Below are positions 1 to 7,286 of a DNA stretch of 27,753 nt, piece by piece; within the stretch, counting starts at the first letter, position 1; each line of letters opens with the position of its first letter. The position numbers were made by a program, and so were the translations under genes. The stretch lies in the NCBI GenBank assembly GCA_044866695.1, contig JBIOUF010000013.1, positions 1 to 27,753 of the forward strand, given 5' to 3'. This stretch comes from JBIOUF01 sp044866695. GTDB lineage: Bacteria; Actinomycetota; Actinomycetes; Propionibacteriales; Nocardioidaceae. The notes under the pieces were generated by a model, which was not told where the DNA came from, did not search any database, and saw nothing but the letters and a program-made list of their open reading frames with translations.

Positions 1-1618
1 GGCGGGGGTCGCCCTGACCAGCACCGCCGGCTGGCTGATCGTGCGCGCCTCCGAGCACCCGCCGGTGCTCTACCTGCTGGTGGCCATCGTCGGCGTCCGC
101 ATCTTCGGCCTGGCCAGGCCGGTGCTGCGCTACGCCGAGCGGGTGCTCTCCCACGACGCGGCGCTGGCGCTGCTCGCGGAGCGCCGCATGCAGGTCTACC
201 AGGCCCTGGTGCCGCTGACCCCCGGGCGGCTCGGCCGGCGCAGGGGAGACCTGCTCACCTCGGTGGTCGACGACGCCGACGCCCTGCTGGACCGCGAGCT
301 GCGGGTCCGGATGCCGGTGGTCTCGGCGGCGCTCGTGGCCGGAGCAGCTGTCGCACTGACCTGGTGGCTGCTGCCCGGCGCCGCCTGGGTGGTGGCCGCG
401 GCCGCGGCAGCGGCCGGCGTCGCCTTCCTGCTCGCCCGCGCGGGGACCCGCGCGGCCGCGCGCGACGCGGTCGAGCTGCGGGCGGACCTCTCGGCGAGGG
501 TGCTGGAGGCCGTGCAGGTGGGGCCCGAGCTGCGCTGCTGGCAGGCCGACGACGCGGTCGTCTCGCCGGTCGCCGCCTCCGGCCGACGGGTCGACGCGCT
601 CGCGGTGCGCGCGGCGGGGGTGGTCGGCGCCGCCCGGGGGCTGGTCGTGCTGGCCGGCGGGCTGGGCATGGCCGGGACGGCTCTGGCCGGCGCGCCGGAC
701 TACGCCGCGGGTGCCGTCACCGCGCCGATGCTGGCACTGGTGGTCCTGCTGCCGCTCGCGCTGGTGGAGGTGTTCTCGCCGCTTGCCGACGCGGGCGCGC
801 TGGCGGTGCGCGTCGACGCCGCCGAGGCCCGGCTGCGTGCGCTGGAGCGGACCGCCCCCGCCGTCTCGGACCCGCCGTACCCCAGGCCCCTCCCGCCCGC
901 GACGCCGGCCCTGGTCGCCGAGGGCGTCGCGGCCGGCTGGGCCGACCGCCCGGCGTTCGTGGGCGTCGACCTCGGGGTCGCCCCCGGCGAGCGGGTCGGC
1001 GTCGTGGGACCGTCCGGGTCCGGCAAGTCGACCCTGGCCGCCACGTTGCTGCGGTTCGTCGACCCACTCGCCGGCGACGTGCGCCTGGCCGGCGTCCCGC
1101 TCGGGGCTCTGGCGCTCGACGACGTCCGCGCGCGCATCGGGCTGGTGGACGACGACCCGCACGTGTTCGCCTCTACGCTGGCGGAGAACGTCCGGTTCGC
1201 CCGGCCGGGCGCCGGCGACGCCGAGGTCGCCGCGGCGCTGCGGCGAGCCAACCTGGGCGGATGGCTGGACTCGCTGCCCGACGGGCTGCACACCTGGCTG
1301 GGGGACGGCGGGGCCGGCGTCTCCGGCGGGGAGCGGGCGCGGCTGGGCCTGGCCCGAGCGGTGCTCGCCGCGCCGCCGCTGCTGGTCCTGGACGAGCCGG
1401 TGGCGCATCTGGACGCCGCGACCGCCGCGGCCGTGGCCGACGACCTGCTGGCCGACGGCGCCGGCTGGGGGGTCGTGTGGGTCACCCACGCAGACACCGG
1501 ACTGGACCGGATGGACCGTATCGTCGACCTCGGCGCGCATGCCCCCGGGCGGTGGCCCGGCTCGGAGGCCGGCCTCGACCCGGCTCTGCCAGGCCGCGTC
1601 ACCGCCCCGCCACGATGA
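1..1618 (+). CDS. cydC: CydC-like thiol ABC exporter subunit, 5' end cut by window
   Basis: An ABC exporter half-transporter with fused membrane and ATPase domains. It resembles CydC, which with CydD exports cysteine/glutathione-type thiols and is needed to assemble cytochrome bd oxidase. The frame is already open at base 2, so about 25 N-terminal residues are probably missing. The early segment AERVLSHDAALALLAERR is typical of CydC. The ATPase domain fills the last 220 residues: Walker A GPSGSGKST (about nt 1008-1034), signature VSGGERARLGLARA (about nt 1319), Walker B LLVLDEP with D-loop AHLD, and the H-loop histidine in VTHAD. The Q-loop position reads VDDDPHVF, with Asp where Gln is usual. 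It ends at TGA 1616-1618. The partner cydD and the cydAB oxidase genes would be expected upstream, outside the window. CydC rather than CydD is an assignment by sequence resemblance. Confidence 0.85.
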   Translation, partial: AGVALTSTAGWLIVRASEHPPVLYLLVAIVGVRIFGLARPVLRYAERVLSHDAALALLAERRMQVYQALVPLTPGRLGRRRGDLLTSVVDDADALLDRELRVRMPVVSAALVAGAAVALTWWLLPGAAWVVAAAAAAAGVAFLLARAGTRAAARDAVELRADLSARVLEAVQVGPELRCWQADDAVVSPVAASGRRVDALAVRAAGVVGAARGLVVLAGGLGMAGTALAGAPDYAAGAVTAPMLALVVLLPLALVEVFSPLADAGALAVRVDAAEARLRALERTAPAVSDPPYPRPLPPATPALVAEGVAAGWADRPAFVGVDLGVAPGERVGVVGPSGSGKSTLAATLLRFVDPLAGDVRLAGVPLGALALDDVRARIGLVDDDPHVFASTLAENVRFARPGAGDAEVAAALRRANLGGWLDSLPDGLHTWLGDGGAGVSGGERARLGLARAVLAAPPLLVLDEPVAHLDAATAAAVADDLLADGAGWGVVWVTHADTGLDRMDRIVDLGAHAPGRWPGSEAGLDPALPGRVTAPPR

Positions 1619-1702
1619 GGCGGCAGGGACGCCTCCGACGCCGTCCGGGCCGGGGCGACCCTGCCCCTGGGTCGAGGGCCGCCCGCATGGTGGACTGTGC
1701 GC

Positions 1703-2392
1703 ATGGGAGCGACCACGAACGAGGCGGCCGGCGCGCCGGATCGCAGACTGAAGGTGTACCTGCTCGACGACCACGAGGTGGTCCGGCAGGGGCTCCGGGC
1801 CCTGCTGGAGGGGTCCGGCCGGGTCGAGATCGTCGGCGAGTCCGGCTCCGCGGCCGAGGCGACCCAGCGGATCCCGGCGCTGCGCCCGGACGTCGCCGTG
1901 CTCGACGCCCGGCTCCCGGACGGCTCCGGCATCGAGGTGTGCCGCTCGATCCGCTCGGTCGACCCGTCGCTCAAGGCGCTGATCCTGACCTCGTACGACG
2001 ACGACGAGGCGCTGTTCTCCGCGATCATGGCCGGCGCCTCCGGCTACGTGCTGAAGGAGATCCGGGGCTCCGACCTGCTCACCGCGATCGAGCGGGTCGC
2101 CGCGGGCCAGTCGCTCATCGACCCCGCGCTCACCGCGAAGGTGCTGGAGCGGGTGCGCCGGGGCCCCCAGACCGCTCCCGAGCTGGCCGACCTGACCCCC
2201 CAGGAGCTGAAGCTGCTCGGCTACATCGCCGAGGGCCTGACCAACCGCCAGATCAGCGAGCGGATGTTCCTGGCGGAGAAGACGGTGAAGAACTACGTCT
2301 CCACGATCCTGTCCAAGCTGGGCCTGGAGCGGCGCACCCAGGCGGCGGTGCTGGCCACCCGGCTGCTGGGCGGCTCCGGCGGCCGCCGCTGA
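1703..2392 (+). CDS. NarL/DosR-family response regulator
   Basis: A two-component response regulator of 229 residues with an N-terminal receiver domain (about residues 16-130) and a C-terminal LuxR-type helix-turn-helix (about 165-222). The acidic pocket DD is at 22-23. The phospho-acceptor Asp is at 68 in VAVLDARLPDGSG, the conserved Thr at 96 and the Lys at 118 in GYVLKE. The HTH reads LTNRQISERMFLAEKTVKNY and is close to DevR/DosR. The ATG at 1703 is chosen; a GTG two codons upstream at 1697 is equally open and neither has a clear Shine-Dalgarno sequence. It converges on the DosS-like kinase gene with a 32-bp gap, which suggests a cognate pair although the two are not in one operon. DosR proteins control dormancy and hypoxia regulons in mycobacteria; a similar role here is inference, supported only by the neighbouring cydC. 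Confidence 0.85.
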   Translation: MGATTNEAAGAPDRRLKVYLLDDHEVVRQGLRALLEGSGRVEIVGESGSAAEATQRIPALRPDVAVLDARLPDGSGIEVCRSIRSVDPSLKALILTSYDDDEALFSAIMAGASGYVLKEIRGSDLLTAIERVAAGQSLIDPALTAKVLERVRRGPQTAPELADLTPQELKLLGYIAEGLTNRQISERMFLAEKTVKNYVSTILSKLGLERRTQAAVLATRLLGGSGGRR

Positions 2393-2424
2393 GCCCGGCG
2401 ACCGGCTCCCGCCAGAACCAGGTC

Positions 2425-4098
2425 CTAGCCGCTGAGCGGCACCCGCCACCTCAGCCGGGTCCCGGTGGCGTCACCGGGACCGAGCTCCAGCGTTCCGCCC
2501 AGGTCCTGCGCGCGACGGCGGGCGTTGCGCAGCCCGCTCTCGCGCCGCTGGGTGGGCAGGCCCCGGCCGTCGTCGTCGACGCGGAGCTCGACGGACCCGT
2601 CGGAGACCAGGATCTCCGCGCGGACCCGCCGGGCCGACGCGTGCCGGGCAACGTTGGACAGCGCCTCGCGCAGCACCGCGAGCAGGTGGGCGCCGACGTC
2701 CTCGGGCACGGCGGTGTCGACCGGCCCGGAGGTCCGCACGACCGGCGTGTAGCCCAGCACGTCGACGTACTCGTGGACCAGCTCGCGCACCCCGGCCCGC
2801 AGTGACCCGGTGTCGCGGGCCTGCAGGTCGAAGATCGTGCTGCGGATGTCGGCGATGGTCAGGTCCAGGTCGTCCACGGCCTTGTCGATGCGGGCGGCCA
2901 GGTCGTCGCTGCCGACCATCTGCCGCATCCCCTGCAGCTGCAGCCCGGTCGCGAACAGGCGCTGGATCACCAGGTCGTGCAGGTCGCGCGCGATCCGGTC
3001 GCGGTCGGCGAGCACCGCCATCGCCCGGCGGTCCTCCAGCGCCTGCGCCCGGTCCAGCGCCAGCGCCGCCTGGTCGGCGAAGCCTTCGAGCATCTCCCGC
3101 TCCTCGACCGGCGGCCCCGCGGTCTGGCCGGCGCGCTGGTCGAAGAGCACCACCAGCGCGCTCTCCTCGGTCAGGTGGGCCCGCAGCGGCAGCAGCAGCG
3201 CGCACACCTGCGGAACGGGGCACACCTGCACCAGCCGGTCGGGCAGCTCGGTGTCGGCCAGCCACTCCAGGAGTGCGTCGAAGGCCGCGCTGGCCTCGGC
3301 GCCCGACGAGCCGTCGGCGGCGGTGAGCACCGGCACGGCGCCCGGTGGGCGCTGGACGACCGCCGCGGCGAGGGCGCCCGCGGTCGCCCGGGCCTGGTTG
3401 GTGATGCTCTGCAGCGCCAGGGCCTGGCCGATCGGCGGCACCAGCGCGTCGCTGAGGTCCGCCGATGCCTCGAGCCAGCGGCGCCGCCGCTCGCTGAGGC
3501 TGTAGGCGCGCGCGTTCTCGATGACGAAGCCGGCCGCGGTGGCCAGCGCCTGCACCAGCGCCTGGTCCTCCTCGGTGAACTCCTCGCCGCCGGCCTTCTC
3601 GGTGAGGTAGAGGTTTCCGAACACCGTGCCCCGGATTCGCACCGGCATCCCGAGGAAGGTCCGCATCGGCGGGTGGTGCGGCGGGAACCCGTAGGAGCTC
3701 GGGTGCCTGGTCAGGTCGGCCAGGCGGATCGGCGCGGGCTCCGTCACCAGCAGCCCGAGCAGGCCCCGCCCGTGCGGCAGGCCGCCGATCGCGGCGTACG
3801 TCGAGGGGTCCATCCCGTGGTGCACGAAGTCGACCAGGGCCCCGTCGGTGCCGATCACGCCCAAGGCGGCGTACCGCGCCCCGGTCAGCTCCGAGGCGGC
3901 CTCGGTGATCCGGGTGAGCACCCGGTGCAGGTTGAGCTCGGAGGAGATGGCGATGACCGCGTCCAGGAGCGCGCGGGAACTGCCGCTGAGCCCCTCGGGC
4001 GCCGCCGAGGCGTCGTCGCGCGGACCGGGCTGCGGCGGCGGGCCGGGCACGACGGCGTCTCCGGCGCGCGGCTCGTCGCCGGTGTGGTCCTCGGCCAT
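2425..4098 (-). CDS. DosS/DevS-like GAF-GAF sensor histidine kinase
   Basis: A 557-residue soluble sensor kinase with GAF domain 1 (about 45-200), GAF domain 2 (about 225-350), a HisKA_3 dimerisation domain with phospho-accepting His374 in RIARDLHDLVIQRLF, and a GHKL ATPase domain (N-box REALSNVARHA near 478-488, G1 DDDGRGLP near 508-515, SGLRNARRRA near 521-530). No transmembrane segment is seen. The GAF-1 segment YGFPPHHPPMRTFLG aligns with M. tuberculosis DosS around its proximal heme ligand His149; the equivalent here is His142. This makes an O2/NO/CO or redox-sensing heme plausible but unproven. The gene lies 18 bp downstream of the PNPOx-like gene on the same strand, so the two probably share a transcript. 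Its likely target is the convergent response regulator next door. Confidence 0.88.
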   Translation of the reverse strand: MAEDHTGDEPRAGDAVVPGPPPQPGPRDDASAAPEGLSGSSRALLDAVIAISSELNLHRVLTRITEAASELTGARYAALGVIGTDGALVDFVHHGMDPSTYAAIGGLPHGRGLLGLLVTEPAPIRLADLTRHPSSYGFPPHHPPMRTFLGMPVRIRGTVFGNLYLTEKAGGEEFTEEDQALVQALATAAGFVIENARAYSLSERRRRWLEASADLSDALVPPIGQALALQSITNQARATAGALAAAVVQRPPGAVPVLTAADGSSGAEASAAFDALLEWLADTELPDRLVQVCPVPQVCALLLPLRAHLTEESALVVLFDQRAGQTAGPPVEEREMLEGFADQAALALDRAQALEDRRAMAVLADRDRIARDLHDLVIQRLFATGLQLQGMRQMVGSDDLAARIDKAVDDLDLTIADIRSTIFDLQARDTGSLRAGVRELVHEYVDVLGYTPVVRTSGPVDTAVPEDVGAHLLAVLREALSNVARHASARRVRAEILVSDGSVELRVDDDGRGLPTQRRESGLRNARRRAQDLGGTLELGPGDATGTRLRWRVPLSG

Positions 4099-4116
4099 CT
4101 ACCCCGGTCTGCGCTC

Positions 4117-4563
4117 TCAGCCGTAGCTGACGGTGCGATGGGGGAGCCCCGGCTCCGTGGCCGGCCGGGCGCCCAGGCGGCGGCCGGACACCTCGTCGTA
4201 GGGGATCCGCAGCATCATCGTCCGGACTCCCTCGGCCCACGGCCGGGGCGGCCAGTCCGCCTCGATCTGGCGCTGCTCGGCCAGGTCGCCGACCACGTCC
4301 CCGCGACCTCGCACCACGACGCTCCAGCCCTGGTGCCGGTCGTAGTCGAAGTGGTCGATCTCGAAGGCCAGCAGGGTGTCCCGGCCGTAGGTGCCCAGGA
4401 CGCTGTACGGCGAGGTGCGGAACACCACCGACCGCTCGTGCACGCTGTAGTTGATCGGGACGATGTGGGGTCCGTCCGGCGTCGACACCGCGACCCGGCC
4501 CGCGACCCCGGAGGCGAGCAGGCGCTCGCACTCCTCGACAGAAAGCTCACGGAGCTCGCTCAC
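4117..4563 (-). CDS. Pyridoxamine 5'-phosphate oxidase-like protein
   Basis: A 148-residue split-barrel flavin/PLP-fold protein of the PNPOx-like superfamily, recognised from the order of its strands: GRVAVSTPDGPHIVPINY, then VVFRTSPYS, LLAFEIDHFD and WSVVVRGRGDVV. Members bind FMN, F420 or heme, or have lost the cofactor; the substrate cannot be read from sequence. The GTG start at 4563 is preceded by a strong Shine-Dalgarno (GGAGGAGG, 3 nt before the start). It sits directly upstream of the DosS-like kinase gene with an 18-bp gap. Small proteins of this kind are often found next to DosRS and universal-stress genes in actinobacteria, so a role in redox or hypoxia stress is a reasonable guess. 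Confidence 0.8.
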   Translation of the reverse strand: MSELRELSVEECERLLASGVAGRVAVSTPDGPHIVPINYSVHERSVVFRTSPYSVLGTYGRDTLLAFEIDHFDYDRHQGWSVVVRGRGDVVGDLAEQRQIEADWPPRPWAEGVRTMMLRIPYDEVSGRRLGARPATEPGLPHRTVSYG

Positions 4564-4745
4564 GGCTCCTCCTCCCCGGGGCGGCCCAGCGGCTTCGCCC
4601 CACGTGGCGATGATGCGCCGCGCCGCACGCGGGGGTGAGGGCCGATGGTCCCCGCGCGCCGAGCCAGGCGCCTCTCTGGCCCGTGGGGAACGTCCCCTGC
4701 ACGGTAGCAGCACCCAGCCGGACAGCAGCGGGATCGGGCCGCCGT
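4564..4745. other. Intergenic region, 182 bp, with a short inverted repeat
   Basis: No gene is seen between the DUF6328 gene and the PNPOx-like gene, both on the minus strand. It contains GGGGAACGTCCCC at 4685-4697, a 5-bp inverted repeat about 50 nt after the upstream gene's stop and about 120 nt before the next start. It could be a weak terminator or an operator. The region must also hold the promoter of the PNPOx-dosS-like unit unless there is read-through; no convincing -10/-35 pair was found. Confidence 0.3.
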
Positions 4746-5273
4746 TCAGTCCCCCTCCGAGCCGGCGGCCCGGGCCGAGGCGGAGCGCTTGCCGGCGACC
4801 TCGGGGACCGCGAACCACAGCAGCGCGAAGAGCCCGACTCCGGCTCCGGCCGCGGCGATCGCCCAGGGCCGGCCGGCGACGACGTCGAAGATCAAGAACA
4901 GCACCCCGCTGGTGGTCACGGCGACCATGAGCAGCCCCGCGCGGGCCACCGTGTTGGCCGCCTCCACCAGCCAGTCGCGGCGATGCCGGCGGAACAGCAC
5001 GCGGTGGTAGGCGACCGGCGCCAGACACAGTGCCGTGGTCAGCACCGCGCCGGCCAGGACCAGCAGGTACGTGCCGCGCTGGAAGTCGTCCAGAGACCCG
5101 AATCCCTCGGTGAACGGGATCGTGACCAGGAAGCCGGTGAGCAGCTGGATCCCGGTCTGGGCGACCCGCAGCTCTTGGAGGAGCTCCGCCCAGTTCCGGG
5201 TGATCCGCTCGTCGTGGTCCTCTCCCCGCAGCGGCGAGCCGTCGCCGTCGTCGTCGTCCGCTGATGCGTGCAT
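4746..5273 (-). CDS. DUF6328 family integral membrane protein
   Basis: A 175-residue membrane protein with an acidic, charged N-terminus (residues 1-30, rich in Asp), a conserved cytoplasmic-looking stretch ITRNWAELLQELRVAQTG, and four hydrophobic segments at about 40-57, 68-90, 109-131 and 134-155. An Arg-rich loop, YHRVLFRRHRRDWLVEA, lies between spans 2 and 3. This matches the actinobacterial DUF6328 family, whose function is unknown. The ATG at 5273 is chosen because the family motif follows about 25 residues later; no good Shine-Dalgarno precedes it. It is divergent from the GAF-ANTAR gene across a 120-bp gap. Confidence 0.75.
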   Translation of the reverse strand: MHASADDDDGDGSPLRGEDHDERITRNWAELLQELRVAQTGIQLLTGFLVTIPFTEGFGSLDDFQRGTYLLVLAGAVLTTALCLAPVAYHRVLFRRHRRDWLVEAANTVARAGLLMVAVTTSGVLFLIFDVVAGRPWAIAAAGAGVGLFALLWFAVPEVAGKRSASARAAGSEGD

Positions 5274-5393
5274 GCCACCGTCGTACCGCACTGGTGGCGG
5301 CCGGGCCAGCCACGGCCTCCGCGCCGCGTGCTTGACTGGTAGGAGGGGTGCGCGCGACGCGGCCGCGTCGGTCGACCACCGGTGAGGAGGGAC

Positions 5394-6071
5394 GTGGCTC
5401 GCGGCATCGCGGAGGACTTCGCGGAGATGGCCCGGCGGCTGGCCGCCGAGGACACGGTGCAGGACACCGTCGAGCGCGTGCTCGAGTACGCCGTCAAGGC
5501 ACTGGACTGTGGGTACGCCGGCGTGATGTTCCTGCACAAGCGCCGGCGGGTGGAGACCGCGGCAGCCACCGACCCGGTCGTCGAGGGGCTGGACCGGATC
5601 CAGGTCGAGTGCGGCGAGGGGCCGGACATGGAGCTGGTCCAGGACCGGGACAGCGTGCTCGTGCCGGACGTGGGCTCGGAGCGGCGGTGGCCGACCTGGG
5701 CGGGCCACGTGCGACGGGCCGGGATCCGCAGCTTCCTCAACGTCCGCCTGTACACCCACGCCGACGTCGTCGGCACGCTGAACTTCTACGACGCCATGCC
5801 CGACCGCTTCGACACCGACGACCAGGAGGTGGCCCACATCCTGGCGGCGCACGCGGCGGTGGCCCTGGCCTCGGCCCGCGAGACCGAGCACCTGTGGCGG
5901 GCCGTCGACGCCCGCAGGATGATCGGCCAGGCCCAGGGGATCCTCATGGAGCGCTACGGCCTGGCCGGGGACCAGGCCTTCGCGGTCCTGCTGCGCTACT
6001 CCCAGGACCGCAACGTCAAGCTGCGCGAGGTCGCGAGGGAGCTGGTGGAGACCCGAGAGCTGCCCGGCTGA
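5394..6071 (+). CDS. GAF-ANTAR domain RNA-binding regulator
   Basis: A 225-residue protein with an N-terminal GAF sensor domain (about 15-160; it includes VECGEGPDMELVQDRDSVLV and IRSFLNVRLY) followed by a C-terminal ANTAR domain (about 165-222) with the typical start LWRAVDARRMIGQAQGILMER. ANTAR domains bind tandem hairpins in nascent RNA and prevent termination. The GAF part is thought to sense a small ligand or redox change. The GTG at 5394 is preferred over an earlier GTG at 5382 because GAGGAGGG lies 4 nt upstream of it. It ends at TGA 6069-6071; the same frame stays open afterwards and encodes a sigma-factor remnant. ANTAR proteins are often targets of PdtaS-type kinases, but this one has a GAF domain rather than a receiver, so direct phosphorylation by the PdtaS at 23744 is not expected. 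Confidence 0.88.
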   Translation: MARGIAEDFAEMARRLAAEDTVQDTVERVLEYAVKALDCGYAGVMFLHKRRRVETAAATDPVVEGLDRIQVECGEGPDMELVQDRDSVLVPDVGSERRWPTWAGHVRRAGIRSFLNVRLYTHADVVGTLNFYDAMPDRFDTDDQEVAHILAAHAAVALASARETEHLWRAVDARRMIGQAQGILMERYGLAGDQAFAVLLRYSQDRNVKLREVARELVETRELPG

Positions 6072-6137
6072 CCGGCCGCGGCCGCTCCGGGCCGGGCGCG
6101 CACCCTCGACGGCTACCGGTGGGTATTCCGCCCCGGG

Positions 6138-6380
6138 ACGCTGGGGGAGTCGCTGGGCGAGCCGGAGCGCGGGTACGACGGGACCGAGGCCCGGCTCATG
6201 CTCACCCCCCTGCTGCGGCGCCTGAGCCCGCGTGACCGGCTGGTGCTGCGGCTACGGTTCGCCGACGGGCTGACCCAGCGGGAGGTCGGGGAGCGGATCG
6301 GGGTCTCGCAGATGCAGGTGTCGCGCATCCTGACCCGGCTGCTGGCCTGGCTTCGCGCCGAGATGCCCCAGCCGCACTGA
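6138..6380 (+). pseudogene. SigF/SigB-type sigma factor 3' remnant (region 4 helix-turn-helix)
   Basis: Translated in the same frame as the preceding GAF-ANTAR gene, this stretch gives TLGESLGEPERGYDGTEA, then LTPLLRRLSPRDRLVLRLRF and GLTQREVGERIGVSQMQVSR. It aligns with the end of region 3 and all of region 4 of the intact SigF encoded at 26243-27055 (IGDYDEALATVEDREAVKPL, GMTQSQIAEDIGISQMHVSR). Regions 2 and 3.0 are absent. There is no ATG, GTG or TTG between the upstream stop and ATG 6198; starting there leaves 60 residues holding only the HTH. It is most simply a decayed sigma gene. A small expressed DNA-binding protein from 6198 cannot be excluded, because the HTH has no stops or frameshifts. 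Confidence 0.7.
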
Positions 6381-6560
6381 CTGACCGGTCGTCCCAGGCT
6401 CCTGAACGGCCACGGGCGCGCCGGCATCCCGAGTGCGTGACGCGAGCGCGGGCTGAATCCCCCGCTTGCCGTGAACCCGCGACCGTCCAGAAGCCGGGCA
6501 AGAGTACCCGGAGCGGGCCGAACCCATGCGCCGAGCCCGGCCCCGCTCAGCCGAGCCGAA

Positions 6561-6574
6561 GCCTGGATCCAGGC
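6561..6574. repeat. Perfect 14-bp palindrome, copy 1
   Basis: GCCTGGATCCAGGC reads identically on both strands and occurs again at 7554-7567, the two copies flanking yceI. It lies 82 bp beyond the yceI stop, in a convergent gap, so it could act as a bidirectional terminator stem (no T tract) or as a protein-binding site. Confidence 0.6.
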
Positions 6575-6604
6575 GTAGGCGCTGGGCCGACGGGCCGGGC
6601 TCGT

Positions 6605-6646
6605 GGGACCGCGGCGCCGAGATAAGGGACCGCGGCGCCGAGATCG
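6605..6646. repeat. Two 21-bp direct repeats behind yceI
   Basis: The unit GGGACCGCGGCGCCGAGAT plus two bases is present twice in tandem (6605-6625 and 6626-6646), differing only in the last two bases. The array starts 9 bp beyond the yceI stop codon on the minus strand. Each unit contains the palindromic core CGGCGCCG. Confidence 0.75.
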
Positions 6647-6655
6647 CCGCGGTGG

Positions 6656-7213
6656 TCAGGCGTTGCGGATCGCGGAGAGCTCGAGCTCGAGGGTCACCTT
6701 CTCGCTGACCAGCACCCCGCCGGCCTCCAGCGCGGCGTTCCAGGTGATCCCCCAGTCCTTGCGGTTGACCACGACCGAGCCCTCGAAGCCCACGCGGTGG
6801 TTGCCGAACGGGTCGACGGCGGAGCCCTCGAAGGTGAAGTCGATGGTGACCGGCCGGGTCACGCCCTTGATGGTGAGGTCGCCGGTGACGCGCAGCACGT
6901 CGTCCCCGACCGGCTCGACCGCCGTGGAGACGAAGGTGAGCTCGGGGTAGCTGGCCAGGTCGAAGAAGTCGTTGCTGCGCAGGTGGGCGTCGCGCTGCTC
7001 GTTGCGGGTGTCGATGCTGTCGGCCTTGACGGTCAGCGAGGCCGAGGACCTGCTCAGGTCGTCGGCGTCGATGTGCGCGGTCGCGTCGAAGTCGGTGAAC
7101 TGCCCGCGCACCTTGGTCACCATGGCGTGCCGGGCGACGAAGCCGATGCGGGAGTGCGACGGGTCCACGGTGTAGTCACCGGTGAGCAGACCCGGGGCGA
7201 CGAGGGTGGTCAT
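6656..7213 (-). CDS. YceI family lipocalin-like protein
   Basis: A 185-residue YceI-domain protein covering nearly the whole family length. The hallmark opening GDYTVDPSHSRIGFVARHAM is followed by VRGQFTDFDATAHID, a central segment with Asn/Phe in HLRSNDFFDLASYPELTF, and the C-terminal MGSR-type core DFTFEGSAVDPFGNHRVGFE with WGITWN. The family forms an extended lipocalin barrel that binds isoprenoids or other amphiphiles. This copy has no signal peptide, so it is probably cytoplasmic, as usual in actinobacteria. The ATG at 7213 has GGAGG 6 nt upstream (7220-7224). Its upstream region carries a recognisable promoter and inverted repeats, pointing to repressor control. Actinobacterial yceI genes are often paired with a MarR regulator, but none is next to this one. 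Confidence 0.9.
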   Translation of the reverse strand: MTTLVAPGLLTGDYTVDPSHSRIGFVARHAMVTKVRGQFTDFDATAHIDADDLSRSSASLTVKADSIDTRNEQRDAHLRSNDFFDLASYPELTFVSTAVEPVGDDVLRVTGDLTIKGVTRPVTIDFTFEGSAVDPFGNHRVGFEGSVVVNRKDWGITWNAALEAGGVLVSEKVTLELELSAIRNA

Positions 7214-7233
7214 GAGGGGCCTCCAGGTAAAAT

Positions 7234-7247
7234 GTTGAAGATTGAAC
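7234..7247. promoter_or_regulatory. Imperfect inverted repeat between yceI promoter and RBS
   Basis: GTTGAAGATTGAAC matches its own reverse complement at 5 of 7 base pairs. It lies just downstream of the putative -10 box and upstream of the Shine-Dalgarno of yceI, where a MarR-type repressor would block transcription. Binding is inferred from position and symmetry only. Confidence 0.35.
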
Positions 7248-7248
7248 T

Positions 7249-7286
7249 GTTGTCTCGAGACTACGCCGGAACACTTGAGATGTCAA
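7249..7286 (-). promoter_or_regulatory. yceI promoter overlapped by a 16-bp inverted repeat
   Basis: On the minus strand TTGACA (7281-7286) and TAGTCT (7258-7263) are separated by exactly 17 bp, a good housekeeping-type promoter for yceI. The -10 box lies inside GTTGTCTCGAGACTAC (7249-7264), an inverted repeat with 7 of 8 pairs matched and a perfect 10-bp centre GTCTCGAGAC. A repressor bound there would cover the -10 element. Confidence 0.6.

Larger units (their letters stand above)
6381..6655. other. Convergent intergenic region, 275 bp, with a palindrome and a tandem repeat
   Basis: No gene is recognised between the sigma remnant and the yceI stop. It holds a perfect 14-bp palindrome at 6561-6574 and two 21-bp direct repeats at 6605-6646. 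Nothing tRNA-like survived inspection of either strand. The region probably contains the terminators of both flanking units. Confidence 0.5.

Noticed and set aside
364..2805. Arg/Gly/Ala-rich 800-codon plus-strand frame across cydC and the response regulator
   Set aside because: It is a frame-shifted shadow of two clear genes with typical GC-rich noise composition.
4685..4697. GGGGAACGTCCCC as a DosR box upstream of the PNPOx-dosS-like unit
   Set aside because: The DosR consensus has GGGAC and GTCCC separated by 4 bp (14 bp in all). Here the arms are 5 bp around a 3-bp centre and the flanks do not match, so it is listed only as a generic inverted repeat.
5332..5360. TTGACT upstream of the GAF-ANTAR gene as a -35 box
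   Set aside because: At 16-18 bp spacing there is no acceptable -10 sequence. TAGGAG at 5340 is too close to pair with it.
6420..6540. Possible tRNA or structured RNA (GGGTTCACGG-like loops on the minus strand)
   Set aside because: No seven-base acceptor pairing, anticodon arm or canonical T-loop could be assembled on either strand.
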